DNA of 64,000 nt from the NCBI GenBank assembly GCA_964035795.1, contig OZ038320.1, positions 19,920,589 to 19,984,588 on the forward strand. Reading direction: 5' to 3'. The first letter of the stretch is position 1. Each line of letters starts with the position of its first letter. The stretch is from Pterobdella sp. o SKG-2022 (Eukaryota > Annelida > Clitellata > Hirudinida > Piscicolidae). Of the stretch, positions 27,846 to 39,981 are shown one piece after another. A program made the position numbers and the translations under genes. The notes below the pieces were generated by a model. The model made no database searches, had not been told where the DNA came from, and saw only the letters and a list, made by a program, of their open reading frames with translations.

Positions 27846-28877
27846 AAAATATATTCATTTTTTAGTGCTATTGAAGATATCCTAAAAAGCATAGAAGCCA
27901 CCTTTCAGTGACTGCTCTAACAACATGCAACCTCGACACCTGATCAAGACAATCACGCCAACCTTGGTTTTATGCCAAAAATTACATTATCTCTTTATCA
28001 AATCATTAGTTTTTTAAAAAATTTTTAATGAAACCTTTCGAAAAAAATGTTTTTGGTCTGATGATCCATAAAATTTTATGGGTGCGGGACTGGACAGCAC
28101 ATACTCCTATTTTCAGGCTAAGAGCGTACGACGCAGTATTTTTTACTTTTTGAAACGGGGGAAAACACTTCTTTAAATATTGAAAAAATAATTTTTTACA
28201 TCACTCATCATTGTAAATAAGCTGGAGAAAAATATTGTATAGATATTATTTTTTGAAATATTTTTGATAAAAAATATTTTTACAAAACTATATGTTCTAT
28301 TTCGAAATATCAAATCATATAAAATTTGTTTTTTATATTCAAATTTTATTAATCAATTATAACTCTTTTCTTATTTTTCACGATAAATAAATAGATTTTT
28401 AAAAATTAATCTTTTTAAACTCAAAAGTGTAATCAAAAAAAATTTAATTTCTCATGATTTGTGTAAATAAATGAAAAAATTTTCATTTTTTATTTATACT
28501 TAAAATAAGAAGCTTCCCGACTTTTGAAACGTTATTGGAAAGTATGTTTTACTCGTCGAAAAGCTTTTAACTTTAATAAGTTGTGTGGTTTTTCAGTCCC
28601 GCTCATCATTTTAAGACAATATACTTAGCATAATGTTTATTCGTCATAATAAGTTCATGTTTTGAAGTAAAAAAATGTAATAGACAAATGTTTTTGCATG
28701 CTTCCCTTCAAATATTCACTAGGAAAATATTCGTAAACAAGCTAGCCACAAAATCATATTCGATGCTTATAGCGAAGCTTATAAACGCGAGAAGTTGCCG
28801 ATATTTCTATTTTCAGTGAAGAGCAATAATTTTCTAACTTGTTTTATTATAAAATTTTCATTCAAAATTCAATAAAA
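27846..28877. other. Intergenic region upstream of the cytochrome P450
   Basis: AT-rich with no coding block. A 16-base perfect palindrome (ccataaaattttatgg) lies at about 28068-28083. A TATA-like ttataaac near 28777 is about 100 bases before the P450 start codon and could be its core promoter; a possible acceptor (ttttcag) at about 28817 leaves open a spliced 5' leader. Confidence 0.35.
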
Positions 28878-30723
28878 ATGATTTTTTTTGATAATTTCAA
28901 AACAAATAATTTTTTAAAAAAAATTTTGACCACTGTTAATTGGCCTTTGCTGATTATTGCTTTGGTTTTTGCTCATCTTTCTACGGTTCTTTCCTTTTTA
29001 GATGAAATACGGAAATTTTGTAAAAGAAAATCTTTAATGAAAGTTCTACCTGGACCTTGTGGCTATCCTATTGTGGGTTGTGCTTTTTCTATCGATCGAT
29101 TGAGGCCTTATAAATCTTTTGAAGAATGGGCAAACAAATACGGACCTGTTTTTAAAGTAAAAATTTTCAACAAATACATTGTAGTTCTCAGCGACATTCA
29201 GGTTTTCAATATTTTTTTATTCGCAAATTTATTAATACCAATAAAAAATCTTTGATTCAATTAATAATTAAATAAAACAGGTTGTTCGTGAAGCGTTAAT
29301 TGAAAAAAGCATGGATTTTGCAGGAAGACCTCCGCAGTTCTACAGAGCAAAATTTATGGCAGATGGACATAAAGACATTGTGTCTGCATCACCATGCTCT
29401 TTGTGGCTTTTATTGAAAAAAGCTGTTCATAGAGAAGTAAGAAAGTATGATCCAAGTATTTTAAGACTTGAAGAATTAACCTTTGAAGTCATCGATGACT
29501 TACTCGAAGAGTTGGAGAATTCGAAAGAGAAAACTTTTAATCCTAGAGAAGCGCTTTTTAATGGAATTGTTAACACAAATTGTTTGCTTCTTATCGGAGA
29601 AAAACTAAATAAAGATGATGAAAAAATAGCAATGATGAAAAAACTCATTTCATTAGTAACTAGGGCTATGTGTATGGGTGGTCGTGGTTCAGAACTCGAC
29701 CAATTTCCATGGCTTCGCTTCTTTGGAAATTCAACATATAAGGAATTAATATTGGCTAAAAAACTGAGAGACGAAATATACGATTGGATGAAAAAAAAAG
29801 TTGACTACGATCTCAAAGAAAGTAATTTATCTATAAGGTGTTCGTACTTTATTATAGTGATATATTTTTCAGATACAGGAGTTTTTGGTGTAGTTCACGC
29901 TTTTCAAAAACTAACAGAAGCGCCAAATGAAAAAGTTGATGCAATCAACGTTAAACTTGCAATAGTGAATCTCATAATTGGTATAGTTTTTATAGAAAAT
30001 TTATAAAAAAAATATACATTTAAAAAATTTTATTTGATCACAATTTTATAATTTATAGATTATTTTGTTGAAGTTTTTGATTTATTTTTTAAAATTATAC
30101 TTTTCATCACAGGTGGCTCATCTGCAAGCCACCACTATCTCTACCTCATGATACATATTTTGGCGGAACATAAAGAATTTCAAGATCTTGTTTTTGAAGA
30201 AGTTGATAGAGTTGTCGGCAAAAATAGAAAACCTTCTGTAGCAGACAAAGAAAAAATGCATTTCAGCAGAGCCTTTGTTTTAGAGATGTTTAGATTCGGC
30301 AGTGTTAGTCCGATTCTTATTCCTCACTACACTACTAAAGACACGAGTGTGGGGACTTATCAGATTCCTGCTGACACTACAGTAATTGCCACGTCTAGAT
30401 CTATTCACCACGACTCGTCTTTTTGGCAAAATCCATACAAATTTGATCCAACAAGATTTTTAAACATTGAAACAAAAAAATTATTGCCTCCAAGCCATGA
30501 AAATATGAAACATTTGCTATCATTTGGAGGCGGGTTAAGAGGTTGTCCAGGAGAAGCTTTTGCTAAATCAAGGCTTTTTTTATTTTTAACAAGTATTATT
30601 CAAAAGTTCGAGATAGAAACAGATTCAGAATATGGATTGCCAGTTTGTGATCCCAATGAGTTCGACTTGGGCCTGGTTCTTAGTCCAAAAAATTTTTACG
30701 TTAAGTTTAAACCAAGATTTTGA
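28878..30723 (+). CDS. Cytochrome P450, CYP2-clan-like, with unusual I-helix
   Basis: Heme-thiolate enzyme, predicted to be anchored in the endoplasmic reticulum by the N-terminal helix (about residues 20-36, WPLLIIALVFAHLSTVL). Three exons, 28878-29201, 29281-29980 and 30113-30723, give 544 residues. The proline hinge is LPGPCGYPIVG; the K-helix has EMFR (ExxR); the PERF-type segment is FDPTRF; the heme loop is FGGGLRGCPG with the axial Cys. The I-helix, normally (A/G)GxxTT, reads GGSSASHH and lacks the usual acid-alcohol pair. Upstream ATG codons are absent from the frame, so 28878 is preferred. A 36-base in-frame stretch (about 29838-29873) resembles a tiny unspliced intron but keeps the frame open. 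Substrate unknown. Tail-to-tail with COX10. Confidence 0.88.
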
Positions 30724-31522
30724 TTGATTAGTTGTTAAATGACTAAATAATTTCCATTAAAAAAGCAGATAAAAAATATTTTTGTTAAAACTATTTATAT
30801 TCTATGGTAACTTTTTTATACTGAAGTATACATTAGTTGTTCTACCTCAAAAGGCTTTACTAACGATTGTTTTCAGCGCTTTCTATATTTGATAGCTCGC
30901 TTAATCAGGCACACGCGCAAAACTAATTTATAAACTTCATAGCTCACTTTTCAATGTTTTATATCTAATTTTTTATTTTATAACTTAAAAAATCGAAAAC
31001 TCATTTAATTTTTTATCATTCGCTTTTTTGCACTTCATAGGCATATATTTTTTGCTGAAATTTGTTTTGATATGCTTATTCGTAAACATTCATAATTTAC
31101 TATATTTAGCGATCTTTTATAAACAAAATCATATATCTTTATATCCAGGCATCGGGATCGATGTACTTCGGCTTTAAACTAATACCGTGATTTACGTTGG
31201 TTCAAATGTAACCAGTCTTACATATATGATATTGAACTAAAATACATGATGCATTACAAATCTAAATATATTGCATAACAGTTATTTTTAAAGACCAGTT
31301 TTTACACATAGGTCAATTAAATTTGAGGTATGTTGCTTTTTTTGCTCGTCAATGTAACCTCATGCTTTTATAAAGTATTTTTCGATTTTGCGTTGCTTCG
31401 ACAAAGGTGAAAATTCAAATTCACTGTCTCATAAAAAAGTATTTTTCAAATAAAAGAAAATCTTTTCTTAGAACTCAAAATTTTTTTAAAAATCTAAAAA
31501 TATCTACAATATACATTGATTA
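30724..31522. other. Tail-to-tail intergenic region (P450 / COX10)
   Basis: About 800 bases holding the two 3' untranslated regions. No coding block or recognised repeat is seen. Confidence 0.5.
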
Positions 31523-33568
31523 TTATGTAACAGGAGAGTCTTTTAATTGAATTTCACCATAATGTTTTTTACTGATGATTAAGAAAAACAACAATACCGG
31601 CAAATGAACTAGCGTAAATCGGAAAAGTTTTCGTGAAGACGAGCTATCACCTTTTTTGTAAAACTTCCACGCTAAATAAACCAGGTATAGATTTGGTGGT
31701 AGTGAATCTACGGCGAAGATCCATGTTGTGATATCAAATAATGGAAACAAAACTGATGAAGATGCTAAAAGAAAGCTGTATCTCAGAGAAACCCTTTTGC
31801 ATAAAACTGGATCTAACACTGACATCATATGATAACCTGCTCTTGAGTAATCACCTTGCAAATTCCAACTTAAAGCATTGAAATGAGGGAATTGCCAACA
31901 GTACAAAAGTCCTCCCATTAATAAAGCTCCTAAAAAAAAGTAAAAAATTAATTTTTACCAACTGAACACATTAGAAATGCATAAGAACTACCCATGTCAA
32001 AACTTCCAGTAGCAGCTGTCCACCCCATGGCAGGAGGAATAGCCCCAACTATAGAACCCACCCAAGTGTTTGCTATTGACCACCTTTTCATGGGTGTGTA
32101 GACAAAACTATACAAGAAAAAATTAGATAGACCAAGTAATGTTGTGAGAGGATTAGTTCCAGCCAATAACAAGGCAACACCTGAAGTGCCTGTCAACCCT
32201 GCAAACATCACTGCTTGATGGGGCCTGAAAAATATTTTTTACTCAATTTAGCATGAAAGCATTTTCAAATAAAGAAAAACTTGGTTTAAAAAAGATAATT
32301 ATTTAAAAATAAACATAAAAATAATACAGAAAATACAGTTGCTGCAGAAACAAACTTGAACATACATAAGAGCTCCTTTTACAAGGGGTCTGTTCATGGT
32401 TCGAGTCATTTGGGAATCAAATGGCACTTCAAAAAACTTGAAAAAATAATAAAAAGTTTGAAAGTATATGGTGTCAAAATCAGATCTAAAGGATCAGAGA
32501 GAGGAGGTATCAAGAAGATATTTCATCAATGTTAGTCATAAAACAACTCAACAAAAATTTCACTATCATAAATTGAATAAATAAAAATGTAATGCGGTAT
32601 TTATAAAGTGCTTTTCCTTATAGATCAAAGTGCTTGCTAAAAATTTAATGTAGCAAAAACACACTGTAGAACAGGTGCTAATTGTCGGCCCATGTGGGAT
32701 CGAACCCGGTAACTTTAAATAATTGTCTAATACTCAACCATTGAGCTATAAGGACTAACAAAATAATGCATAAAAACCTGATTCATTGAATTAGCACATG
32801 AAGAAATTAGTAAAACTCCAATAGAACATGATAAGAGAGTTGAAAATTCAAAAGCACCAGGAGCCATCATATAGCCTGCCAATGCTGTAGATGCTACTAA
32901 ACCTTCAATACATCATGAACAATTGTTTTATAAAAAAGTTTGGTTTATTTAAAATATTGTGGAAAGAAATTATAATTATGTAAAAAAAATCTTAAAATTA
33001 AAAATTAAACAAAAAAATACCTGTTAATCTTATTTTGGCTAGTGCAAGGTAAGAATTTCTGCTAGTTGACATTGGTTTCCACATCATATCACTAATGCTT
33101 TCATTTTTTAAAAAAGCATCATCATAGAGTATCCTTTCTTTTTTGAAATATTCCTTGATTTCATTCATGTCACTTTTTATGATATCATCAGAAAAACTAT
33201 GACTATATTCTTTGAGCTTGAACTTTAATTGATGATTTGTCACAAGGTCAAATGGTTTTTGAATCATTTTATTGAATGTAATAGCCTTTTCCAAATGAAA
33301 TTCAGATGAGTTTGGATTTTTAAGTGGGTTAGGTATAACTTTAGTTGATAGATAATGAGTCTGTAAATTTCTGACTTCATTGATTTTTGTAATCTGGAAA
33401 AAATATAGTTGATTATTTAGTTTGAAATTTTCAAACTGAAAAAGTTTAAAAAGTTGAAAACAAAAACTTTCAAATCTATTCTATAGATTCATTCTATAAA
33501 TTGCTTACCTTCATTAAAGAATTTTTGCAAACAAAGTAAATTCCTTTTGAAGTTGTTTTGTTTAACAT
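31523..33568 (-). CDS. COX10: Protoheme IX farnesyltransferase, mitochondrial
   Basis: COX10 adds a farnesyl group to heme B to make heme O, the first step toward heme A of cytochrome c oxidase; it is a polytopic inner-membrane protein of the UbiA family. Six minus-strand exons, 33568-33509, 33393-33021, 32902-32778, 32436-32366, 32224-31992 and 31929-31523, give 422 residues (human 443), all in frame. A divergent N-terminal region fits mitochondrial targeting. The active-site region reads [16 protein letters not shown] followed by [12 protein letters not shown]; the second signature is [20 protein letters not shown] and [12 protein letters not shown], followed by [12 protein letters not shown]. 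Its start lies head to head with the ENTPD gene, 416 bases away. An intron contains a SINE. Confidence 0.93.
32678..32760 (-). repeat. tRNA-derived SINE head in a COX10 intron
   Basis: On the minus strand the segment has an A-box-like tagctcaatggttgagta and a B box ggttcgatccc, followed by gggccgacaatta, the same junction as in the SINE at 5293. The anticodon arm is not well paired. The body downstream toward 32590 differs from the first copy. It lies between COX10 exons 3 and 4 and has the same orientation as the gene. Confidence 0.65.
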
Positions 33569-33984
33569 TGTCAAACTCGAATTATGACTATTTTTTAAAA
33601 ATTTTGAAATCAACTATGTATGTATAAACCATTTTGTTTAATTTTAACTGAGCTGCATGTCTTTCACTTTCCAAAACAAACGGAATCCGACATTTTTTGC
33701 CCTAAAAAAAAAATGCGTTTTAAAAAACATATTCTACTTTACAAATAAAAAAAAGTTATTAAATTATTTAAAGTTGAATTTTCAATCAAAATATTACTTT
33801 TAAACGCTTATGCCAACTGTATCGAGGTGTATCACCAATTTAACAAATAACTAGTATATTATTAAGTTTTTAATTAATTAATTTGTTAAATTTTTTTATT
33901 AAATTTTTATAACATCCAAGTATATTACATTAAATAATGAAAGAAATTGCTCACTAGGCTTGATAATCTCTTTAAAATAAATCT
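33569..33984. promoter_or_regulatory. Head-to-head intergenic region (COX10 / ENTPD)
   Basis: The 416 bases between two divergent start codons should include both promoters and leaders. AT-rich; no reliable core element recognised. Confidence 0.4.
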
Positions 33985-36748
33985 ATGTTGTCGAAATTGC
34001 CAATTAAAAAGATTTTAATGTTCAAAACAGCAGTTTCAATAGTTGCTGTTTTTATAATTTTTTTCTTTATTTTATGGACCTATCATTTTATACACATAGA
34101 GCTTTCAAATGATTATTTGAGCCAGCCTGGAAAAAATATTGATGAAAAAGAGGATTTGAATTATGGTGTAGTTGTAGATTGTGGAAGTTCAGGTTCGAGG
34201 TTGTTTGTATATTATTGGAAAAAAAGTAATGAAATACCTGGAGAGTTACTGAATATCACTAGCCTTTTAGATTCTAAAAATGAACCTGTTGTTTTGAAAA
34301 TAGAACCAGGTAAGTTTTCTGATTTTTCGAAATTATCAAAATCAACATGAGAAAATATAGCTAGTTAAAAATTTTTTTATCAGGTTTATCTTCATTCAGT
34401 GAAAATCCTTCTGGTGTTATTGAATACATTACTCCATTGCTTCAGTATGCTATTGATCATATACCTGCAAAAAAAGTTAAAGAAACACCACTTTTTTTCA
34501 TGGCCACTGCTGGAATGAGATTAATTCCTAAAGAGTTAGTTTAATTCCTACCTAATTTAGTTGCCTAATTTAGTCATAATATTATGACCAAAATTTTTGA
34601 TATTTCATCATTAAATTCAACAGAAATCGAGAAGCAATTCTTGCAAATCTCAAAAATAACATTCCAAAAAAATTTAATTTTCTTTTTGCTGATTCACATG
34701 TTGAGGTAATATCTGGAAAATGGGAGGGACTATATGCCTGGATCTCTGTAAACTTAGCTTTTGGAAAATTTGGGCCACAATCTGGAGGTACAGATTTTAT
34801 ATTTTCTATTTTTTAATTTATTCATATTTTTTTTTATTAGAAAAAGTTCTTAAAAAGTGGACGAGAAAGACTGTTGGAGCAATGGACCTTGGAGGAGCTT
34901 CAATGCAAGCCACATTTGAACTTCCTTTGGATATGGATGACCCATCGGTATACTACTTCAAATTAGTTTTTTGGGATTCAATAAAACTTTCACATGTTAT
35001 GATTTTTCAAATCTAACATGAATATTCAACATTTATAGTTGAAAGGAAGTGTCATAGATTTGGAACTTGGAACCACTGGTCATAATCACAAATATCGCTT
35101 GTTCACTCAGACTTTTCTCGGTTTTGGTGCCAATGAAGCTCGAAAAAGACTTATACTCTTACTTTATCATAATACTTTCAAATCTTCTTTTAAAACACAA
35201 ACAAACTTTTTGAATAAAATAGATTCAATTCAAAAATCAAGCCCTCATACAGTACTTGCAACTGTTGTTAACCCAGTTCAACAAAACAATAGCACATTCA
35301 ATGTTTTGAGCAATTCAGAAAGTTCAACACCTGCACATCATAATAGCCAAAACTTTGTCAACACTGATATAAACTCTTTAAAAAAAAAGAGGTCAATACA
35401 AATTTCTATCGAAAATCCTTGTTTAAATGAAGGATCCAAGGAAAAAATTGATCTTTCTCAGTACGGCGTATCAACAAATGAGTCTGTTGTTTTTGAGGGC
35501 ACTGGTGACCTAGATAAATGTATAGATTTGTTGAATAATTTGCTCAATAAGACTACTTGTCCTGTGAACAAGCGTTGTGCAATGCAAGGAATCATCATGC
35601 CAGATATAAATTACCGGTAGAGATTCTTCAAAAAAATAACCTTTTTACATGTTTTTCCAATTTTACAGAAATATGGATTTTTATGGCTTCTCAGAATTTT
35701 TTTATATCATGAACGACATTTTCAACATTGCTGGAAATTATGATTATTACACTTTCTATAATAAAGCTAGGGTTGGGCTATTTTTCAATTACAATTTATC
35801 TATATGAAATCATGTTTATGTGATAATCTGCAGAACTATTGTGAACTTTCATGGAAAGATATTGAGCTCATGGATAAGGAACACAGGCATCCAAAGAGTA
35901 ATACAAAACGTTACAAGTCAGTTTATAGTTTACATTTAAAATACTTGAGAATATGTTATTTACAATTTAATTTTTTTATAGAAAAGTATACTGATTATAA
36001 AATGCACAATTCTAAAAAACCCACAAAAACAATTTCGCATGTTTTATTACTTCAATTATGAATAACGCAGTCATAAGTTTCAAAAAGCTCTACAAAAGAA
36101 TTAATTGATTATATATAAATTTTAAGTGGTTATTTGACAGGTCACAGTGTTTCAAATCAGCATGGATGGTAACTATTTTACATGATGGTTTTAATCTTCC
36201 CAAACAATTCAAGCACTTCACATCAATTATGGATATTGGTGGGAAAGAGGTGCATTGGTCTTTAGGTGTACTTCTCTATAAAACCAGATTTTATCCTTTA
36301 AGGTAGTTTGATAGCTTACTGATTTTAAAGAATATTTTTAAAAATCTCTATTTTAAATTATTTTGCACAATACATAATGATCTTTTTTTACAATTATTTT
36401 CGTTTTTTACAATTTTCAAGTAAAAAATTGTATAATCCAATTCATACTTATAAAATTTTTTCATACAGGAATATTGAGAATAAACTAGGATATCAGTCCT
36501 TCCATAGTAAACATGTGCACAAAATGGAATTCACTATGTTTGTTTTTCTTGTTTGTCTAATTACTGCTTTTGGGGTCTACTTTTGTTTAAGGTATTGCAA
36601 GTTTTTCAGAAAAAGCTCAAAGGATACTTATAATGTGACAGATAATGATTTTGATCCTCACATTTTAGTAATTAATAAACTGCAAGATAAAAAGATGATA
36701 AGGTCTAGGTCTGGAACTTTTAATAATTCTGCTTTTTCTGAAGTTTAA
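33985..36748 (+). CDS. Ectonucleoside triphosphate diphosphohydrolase, Golgi/lysosomal ENTPD4/7 type
   Basis: Apyrase that hydrolyses nucleoside di- and triphosphates in the lumen of the Golgi or lysosome, supporting nucleotide-sugar import. Nine exons, 33985-34309, 34384-34534, 34624-34787, 34841-34947, 35039-35616, 35669-35771, 35834-35916, 36141-36302 and 36469-36748, give about 650 residues. All five apyrase conserved regions are present: DCGSSGSR (ACR1), ATAGMRL (ACR2), GKWEGLYAWI (ACR3), MDLGGASMQ (ACR4) and YGFSEFFY (ACR5). There is one membrane helix near each end (about residues 16-33 and in the last exon, MFVFLVCLITAFGVYFCL), the two-anchor topology of the family. The late segment CFKSAWM ... 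IGGKEVHWSLG matches ENTPD4/7 rather than ENTPD1-3. The fifth exon has an extra Asn/Ser-rich loop of about 70 residues. Confidence 0.9.
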
Positions 36749-36992
36749 TATATTTCTCATTGAATTTGTTTGAAACTAATTTTTATAAAATTACATATTT
36801 TACTTGAAATTTTCATAAACTTTCGGTATATTTTAGGTTAAATTTTAAATATTCAATATTCTTTTATTGTACATAAAAATGCTCTCACGTTTATAAGATA
36901 TTAAAAGGTTGCCTATTCATGATATAACATAAATAAAAAAATTAAAATCTATTAATGAAATCGTCATTAAAATACTATTATTTATGGAAAAA

Positions 36993-37268
36993 TTATTTTT
37001 GTAGCTGAGGCAGGCTCTTGGTAGCTTCTTGTTCTTGTTGAGACATACTGTTGAGTTTTTTTCCAATTTTTTCATAAACATCAAAATATTTAGCAACACA
37101 TCTATCTATACAGACGGCTTCTCCTTTTGTCAAATCTGGTTCTTTATATTTACATGGTATGCACTTTTTTTGACAAGCGTTAGATAAGCGGTTATACATA
37201 TCTGCCATCATCTCCATTTCTAAATCATTTATAATTTTAAATTGTTCTTCGTTTGAGAGCTGAGACAT
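36993..37268 (-). CDS. TIMM10: Mitochondrial import inner membrane translocase subunit Tim10
   Basis: Small Tim protein of 91 residues in a single exon. It forms the hexameric Tim9-Tim10 chaperone that escorts hydrophobic carrier proteins across the intermembrane space. The twin CX3C signature is complete (CQKKC at about residues 32-36 and CIDRC at about 53-57), with the family segment EMEMMADMYNRLSNAC before it. Length and spacing match TIMM10 better than TIMM9, TIMM8 or TIMM13. The stop is 244 bases from that of ENTPD (tail to tail), and the start is 500 bases from that of PTRH2 (head to head). Confidence 0.93.
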   Translation of the reverse strand: MSQLSNEEQFKIINDLEMEMMADMYNRLSNACQKKCIPCKYKEPDLTKGEAVCIDRCVAKYFDVYEKIGKKLNSMSQQEQEATKSLPQLQK

Positions 37269-37768
37269 TTTTGAAAAAATAAATTACGACAATGACAAAC
37301 TCAACTATTTTCACCCTTGATCAGTGCATGTGTTTATAAAACAAGCACTTTGCGATCACGCAAAAAGTATTGAATAGCTTTGGGCTAGTTGATGAACCAA
37401 TCATAAAACTCTAAAAAAATTGTGAAAGTATTAAAATAATTATTTTCAGAAGTTTTATAAAAAAAAATTAACATTTATCAACTAACAAAGTTTTTGGTAA
37501 AATCTGTGAATATTTAAATATTATGATGCATTAATATTTACAAAAAAAAATATTTTTCAAAGCCTGATTAGTCCAATTTAAAACAGCTCTTTGCTGCTTG
37601 GAACTTCTTTAGTTCATTAAATAATAGAAGTTTAAAAACTAGTAAAAAAACACTTTGGAAAATATAAAATTCAATAGTAGGAAAAATTTATATTTGAAAT
37701 TTTACATTTTTTCAACATAATTTTGTTTCTTCGAATTTGCTCTTATAGTTCTTTGAAAGAAAAGTAAA
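37269..37768. promoter_or_regulatory. Head-to-head intergenic region (TIMM10 / PTRH2)
   Basis: The 500 bases between divergent start codons. A CCAAT-like ccaatcat lies at about 37395. No convincing TATA box; otherwise AT-rich. Confidence 0.4.
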
Positions 37769-39210
37769 ATGGACCGGGAGTTAGTCTCGTTTAGTCCAAA
37801 TGAAGAGCTTATAAATACTCTTATGTCATTAGGTATTTCTAGAAACGCTGCAATAAGAGTAAGTATGGCTATTTTGAACATTTTGGTAATAACTTCAATT
37901 ACCATCATATCATGTGCAGGCACTTTACAATACTGGAAATGATAATGCCGATAATGCTGCTGCTTGGGCGTTTGAGAATCAACATGAAAATCTTGATTTT
38001 CCTGTAACATCAGTATGTTTCGAATATCACAATTTCATCTGATTCAGAAGACTAGTTTTGTTTAAACTTCAGGAAACTTTATCAAGATCTAGCAGTGATG
38101 AGGAAAACGAATTAATTAATTTTCCTAATGAAGATCTATATAAAATGGTTATCGTAGTAAATTCATCATTATCTATGGGTGTAGGTAAAGTGGCAGCTCA
38201 AGCTGCTCATGGAGCTGTAGGACTTTTTAAAGAATTAATGCAACAACAACAGGAATATGGTGAAATGCTTCTAACGTGGGATGATTATGGGTTTGTTTTT
38301 TTTATAACCATATTTGGTTCAGATTTCAAAGTTAATAAAGGTTTCACATAAACATTGCTTACTTCTGATATATTTATGTCTTTTTCGTATAATAAAACAT
38401 CAGCTTTGTTTTGCTTAACATTTTTTTTTTGTTAAAATGCTAAATGTTTTATATGAGGATTAATAATATTTAAGAACACTAATAATTTTTATTAAGCTAC
38501 AAGGCTTTTCATTAACAAAGTAATGAAATACTTGGAAATGTGAATTATTAAGGTTCTTAAATATCTTTATTTCATTGTGGCTCATGAAAAAATTATCAAT
38601 ATGCTAATTGTATTGACATTATTTTTATAATTGTCTTTATGGTCAATTTTATTATGTTTTCATTTAGTTTTCATCCAGAAGAGCAATGAAGAAAACATTT
38701 TTTTGTATATGTTTTAGTTTTCAACCTTTAACCTATTTCATTTTCCGATAACCTCAAAATTTAGTTTCATTATCTAATTGAGTTTTTATTCACTTGATAA
38801 CCAATGCTATGTCACAAGGTTGTTTTTATTATTAATTTTGTATTTAGCTTCATTTGTTAAATAAAATATTTTTTTTGTCTTGAAATTTTATTGATACTTT
38901 TAACTAATAAAAACAATAATTTTTTCATTCAGGTCAAGAAAAATAGTACTTAAAGGTCAAAACGCTGAAGAACTGCTTGAGCTTGATAAAAAAGCCAAGT
39001 CTCTAAACTTGTCCACCTACCTTGTTTATGATGCTGGTAGAACACAGGTAAATTGTTAATAGCTGTCTCTACATATATATTCATGTTTTAAGAAGAATCT
39101 CATGGAAAATATACTATTTATAGGTTCAAGCTGGTTCCTTGACTGTTTTAGCAATTTTAGGAAAAACCCTCCTTATAGATCAAGTGACAGGAAATCTAAG
39201 TCTTCTCTAG
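37769..39210 (+). CDS. PTRH2: Peptidyl-tRNA hydrolase 2 with N-terminal UBA domain
   Basis: Cleaves peptidyl-tRNAs released from stalled ribosomes. Five exons, 37769-37858, 37920-38012, 38073-38290, 38933-39047 and 39124-39210, give about 200 residues. The PTH2 domain begins near residue 80: KMVIVVNSSLSMGVGKVAAQ and AAHGAVGLFK, then SRKIVLKG, YLVYDAGRTQ and LIDQVTGNLSLL, the standard C-terminal end. The first two exons encode a UBA-like three-helix segment (about residues 9-50: INTLMSLGISRNAAIRAL ... NAAAWAFEN). Vertebrate PTRH2 has a membrane anchor at this position; UBA-PTH2 fusions are known from some invertebrates and other eukaryotes, so a cytosolic, ubiquitin-linked form is likely. Confidence 0.9.
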
Positions 39211-39364
39211 ATGTTTCAATTTTCAAAAATTTTGATTAAATTTTATTTGTGTTAGAAATTTTTTTATGAATTTCAATTCATTTTTAATATAGAATCCAAT
39301 TTTTCAAACTGTCAATTTATCTATTCTTTTTTATAAAAATTTAAAACCATTTTTATTCTTCAAT

Positions 39365-39430
39365 TTATTCAAAAAACAGCTTCGTGTCTTTTTTTGAATA
39401 AATACTTTGTGTTTGTTGACCTTACCAATA
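39365..39430. repeat. Half of a hairpin MITE (family of 19880-19998)
   Basis: The segment gcttcgtgtc ... aataaatactttgtgtttgt matches the right arm of the element at 19880-19998. No opposite arm is found nearby, so this is a solo arm. Confidence 0.5.
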
Positions 39431-39981
39431 GTAGGGTTGATTATATGTTAGAGATTTAGTCTATTCTAATAATATTAATCAATTAAAAATTAAATAAAAC
39501 TTTTGGGTTTGTCAAAACAGAAGAAAATTCGAGAATACTGTATAATTCTTTCACTAGTGGTCTACTAATGGTACTCGTGGCCTTATTGAATTGGGAACTA
39601 GTTATATTCTTATATCGCGTCTTTTTCTCCAATAGAAAACTTTTAACCATAGTTTAGCAACAAGGGGCTCTGCCGAAAATTGTTTAAACATAAGTAAAAA
39701 TATTTAAATTGAAAAAAAAGGGAATTGAATAATATAGTCGTGAGTGATAAGAAAAAAAAGGATCTGGTTAATAGGTTTTTTTAATGTATAGAAGTAGGTA
39801 ATTAAGTTTTAGAAAACTACAGAAATAAAAAAACACGGTGTAAATTCATAAAATGGGAATATTTTGAGGGTTTGGGAAAACAGGAGAGTCCTTGAAATAA
39901 ATGATGAATGTTAGTAACAAAAGTTCATGTATTATTTGTTAGTAACCTACTATAGCCTTGAACAATGGTGAAGAGAAAGTG

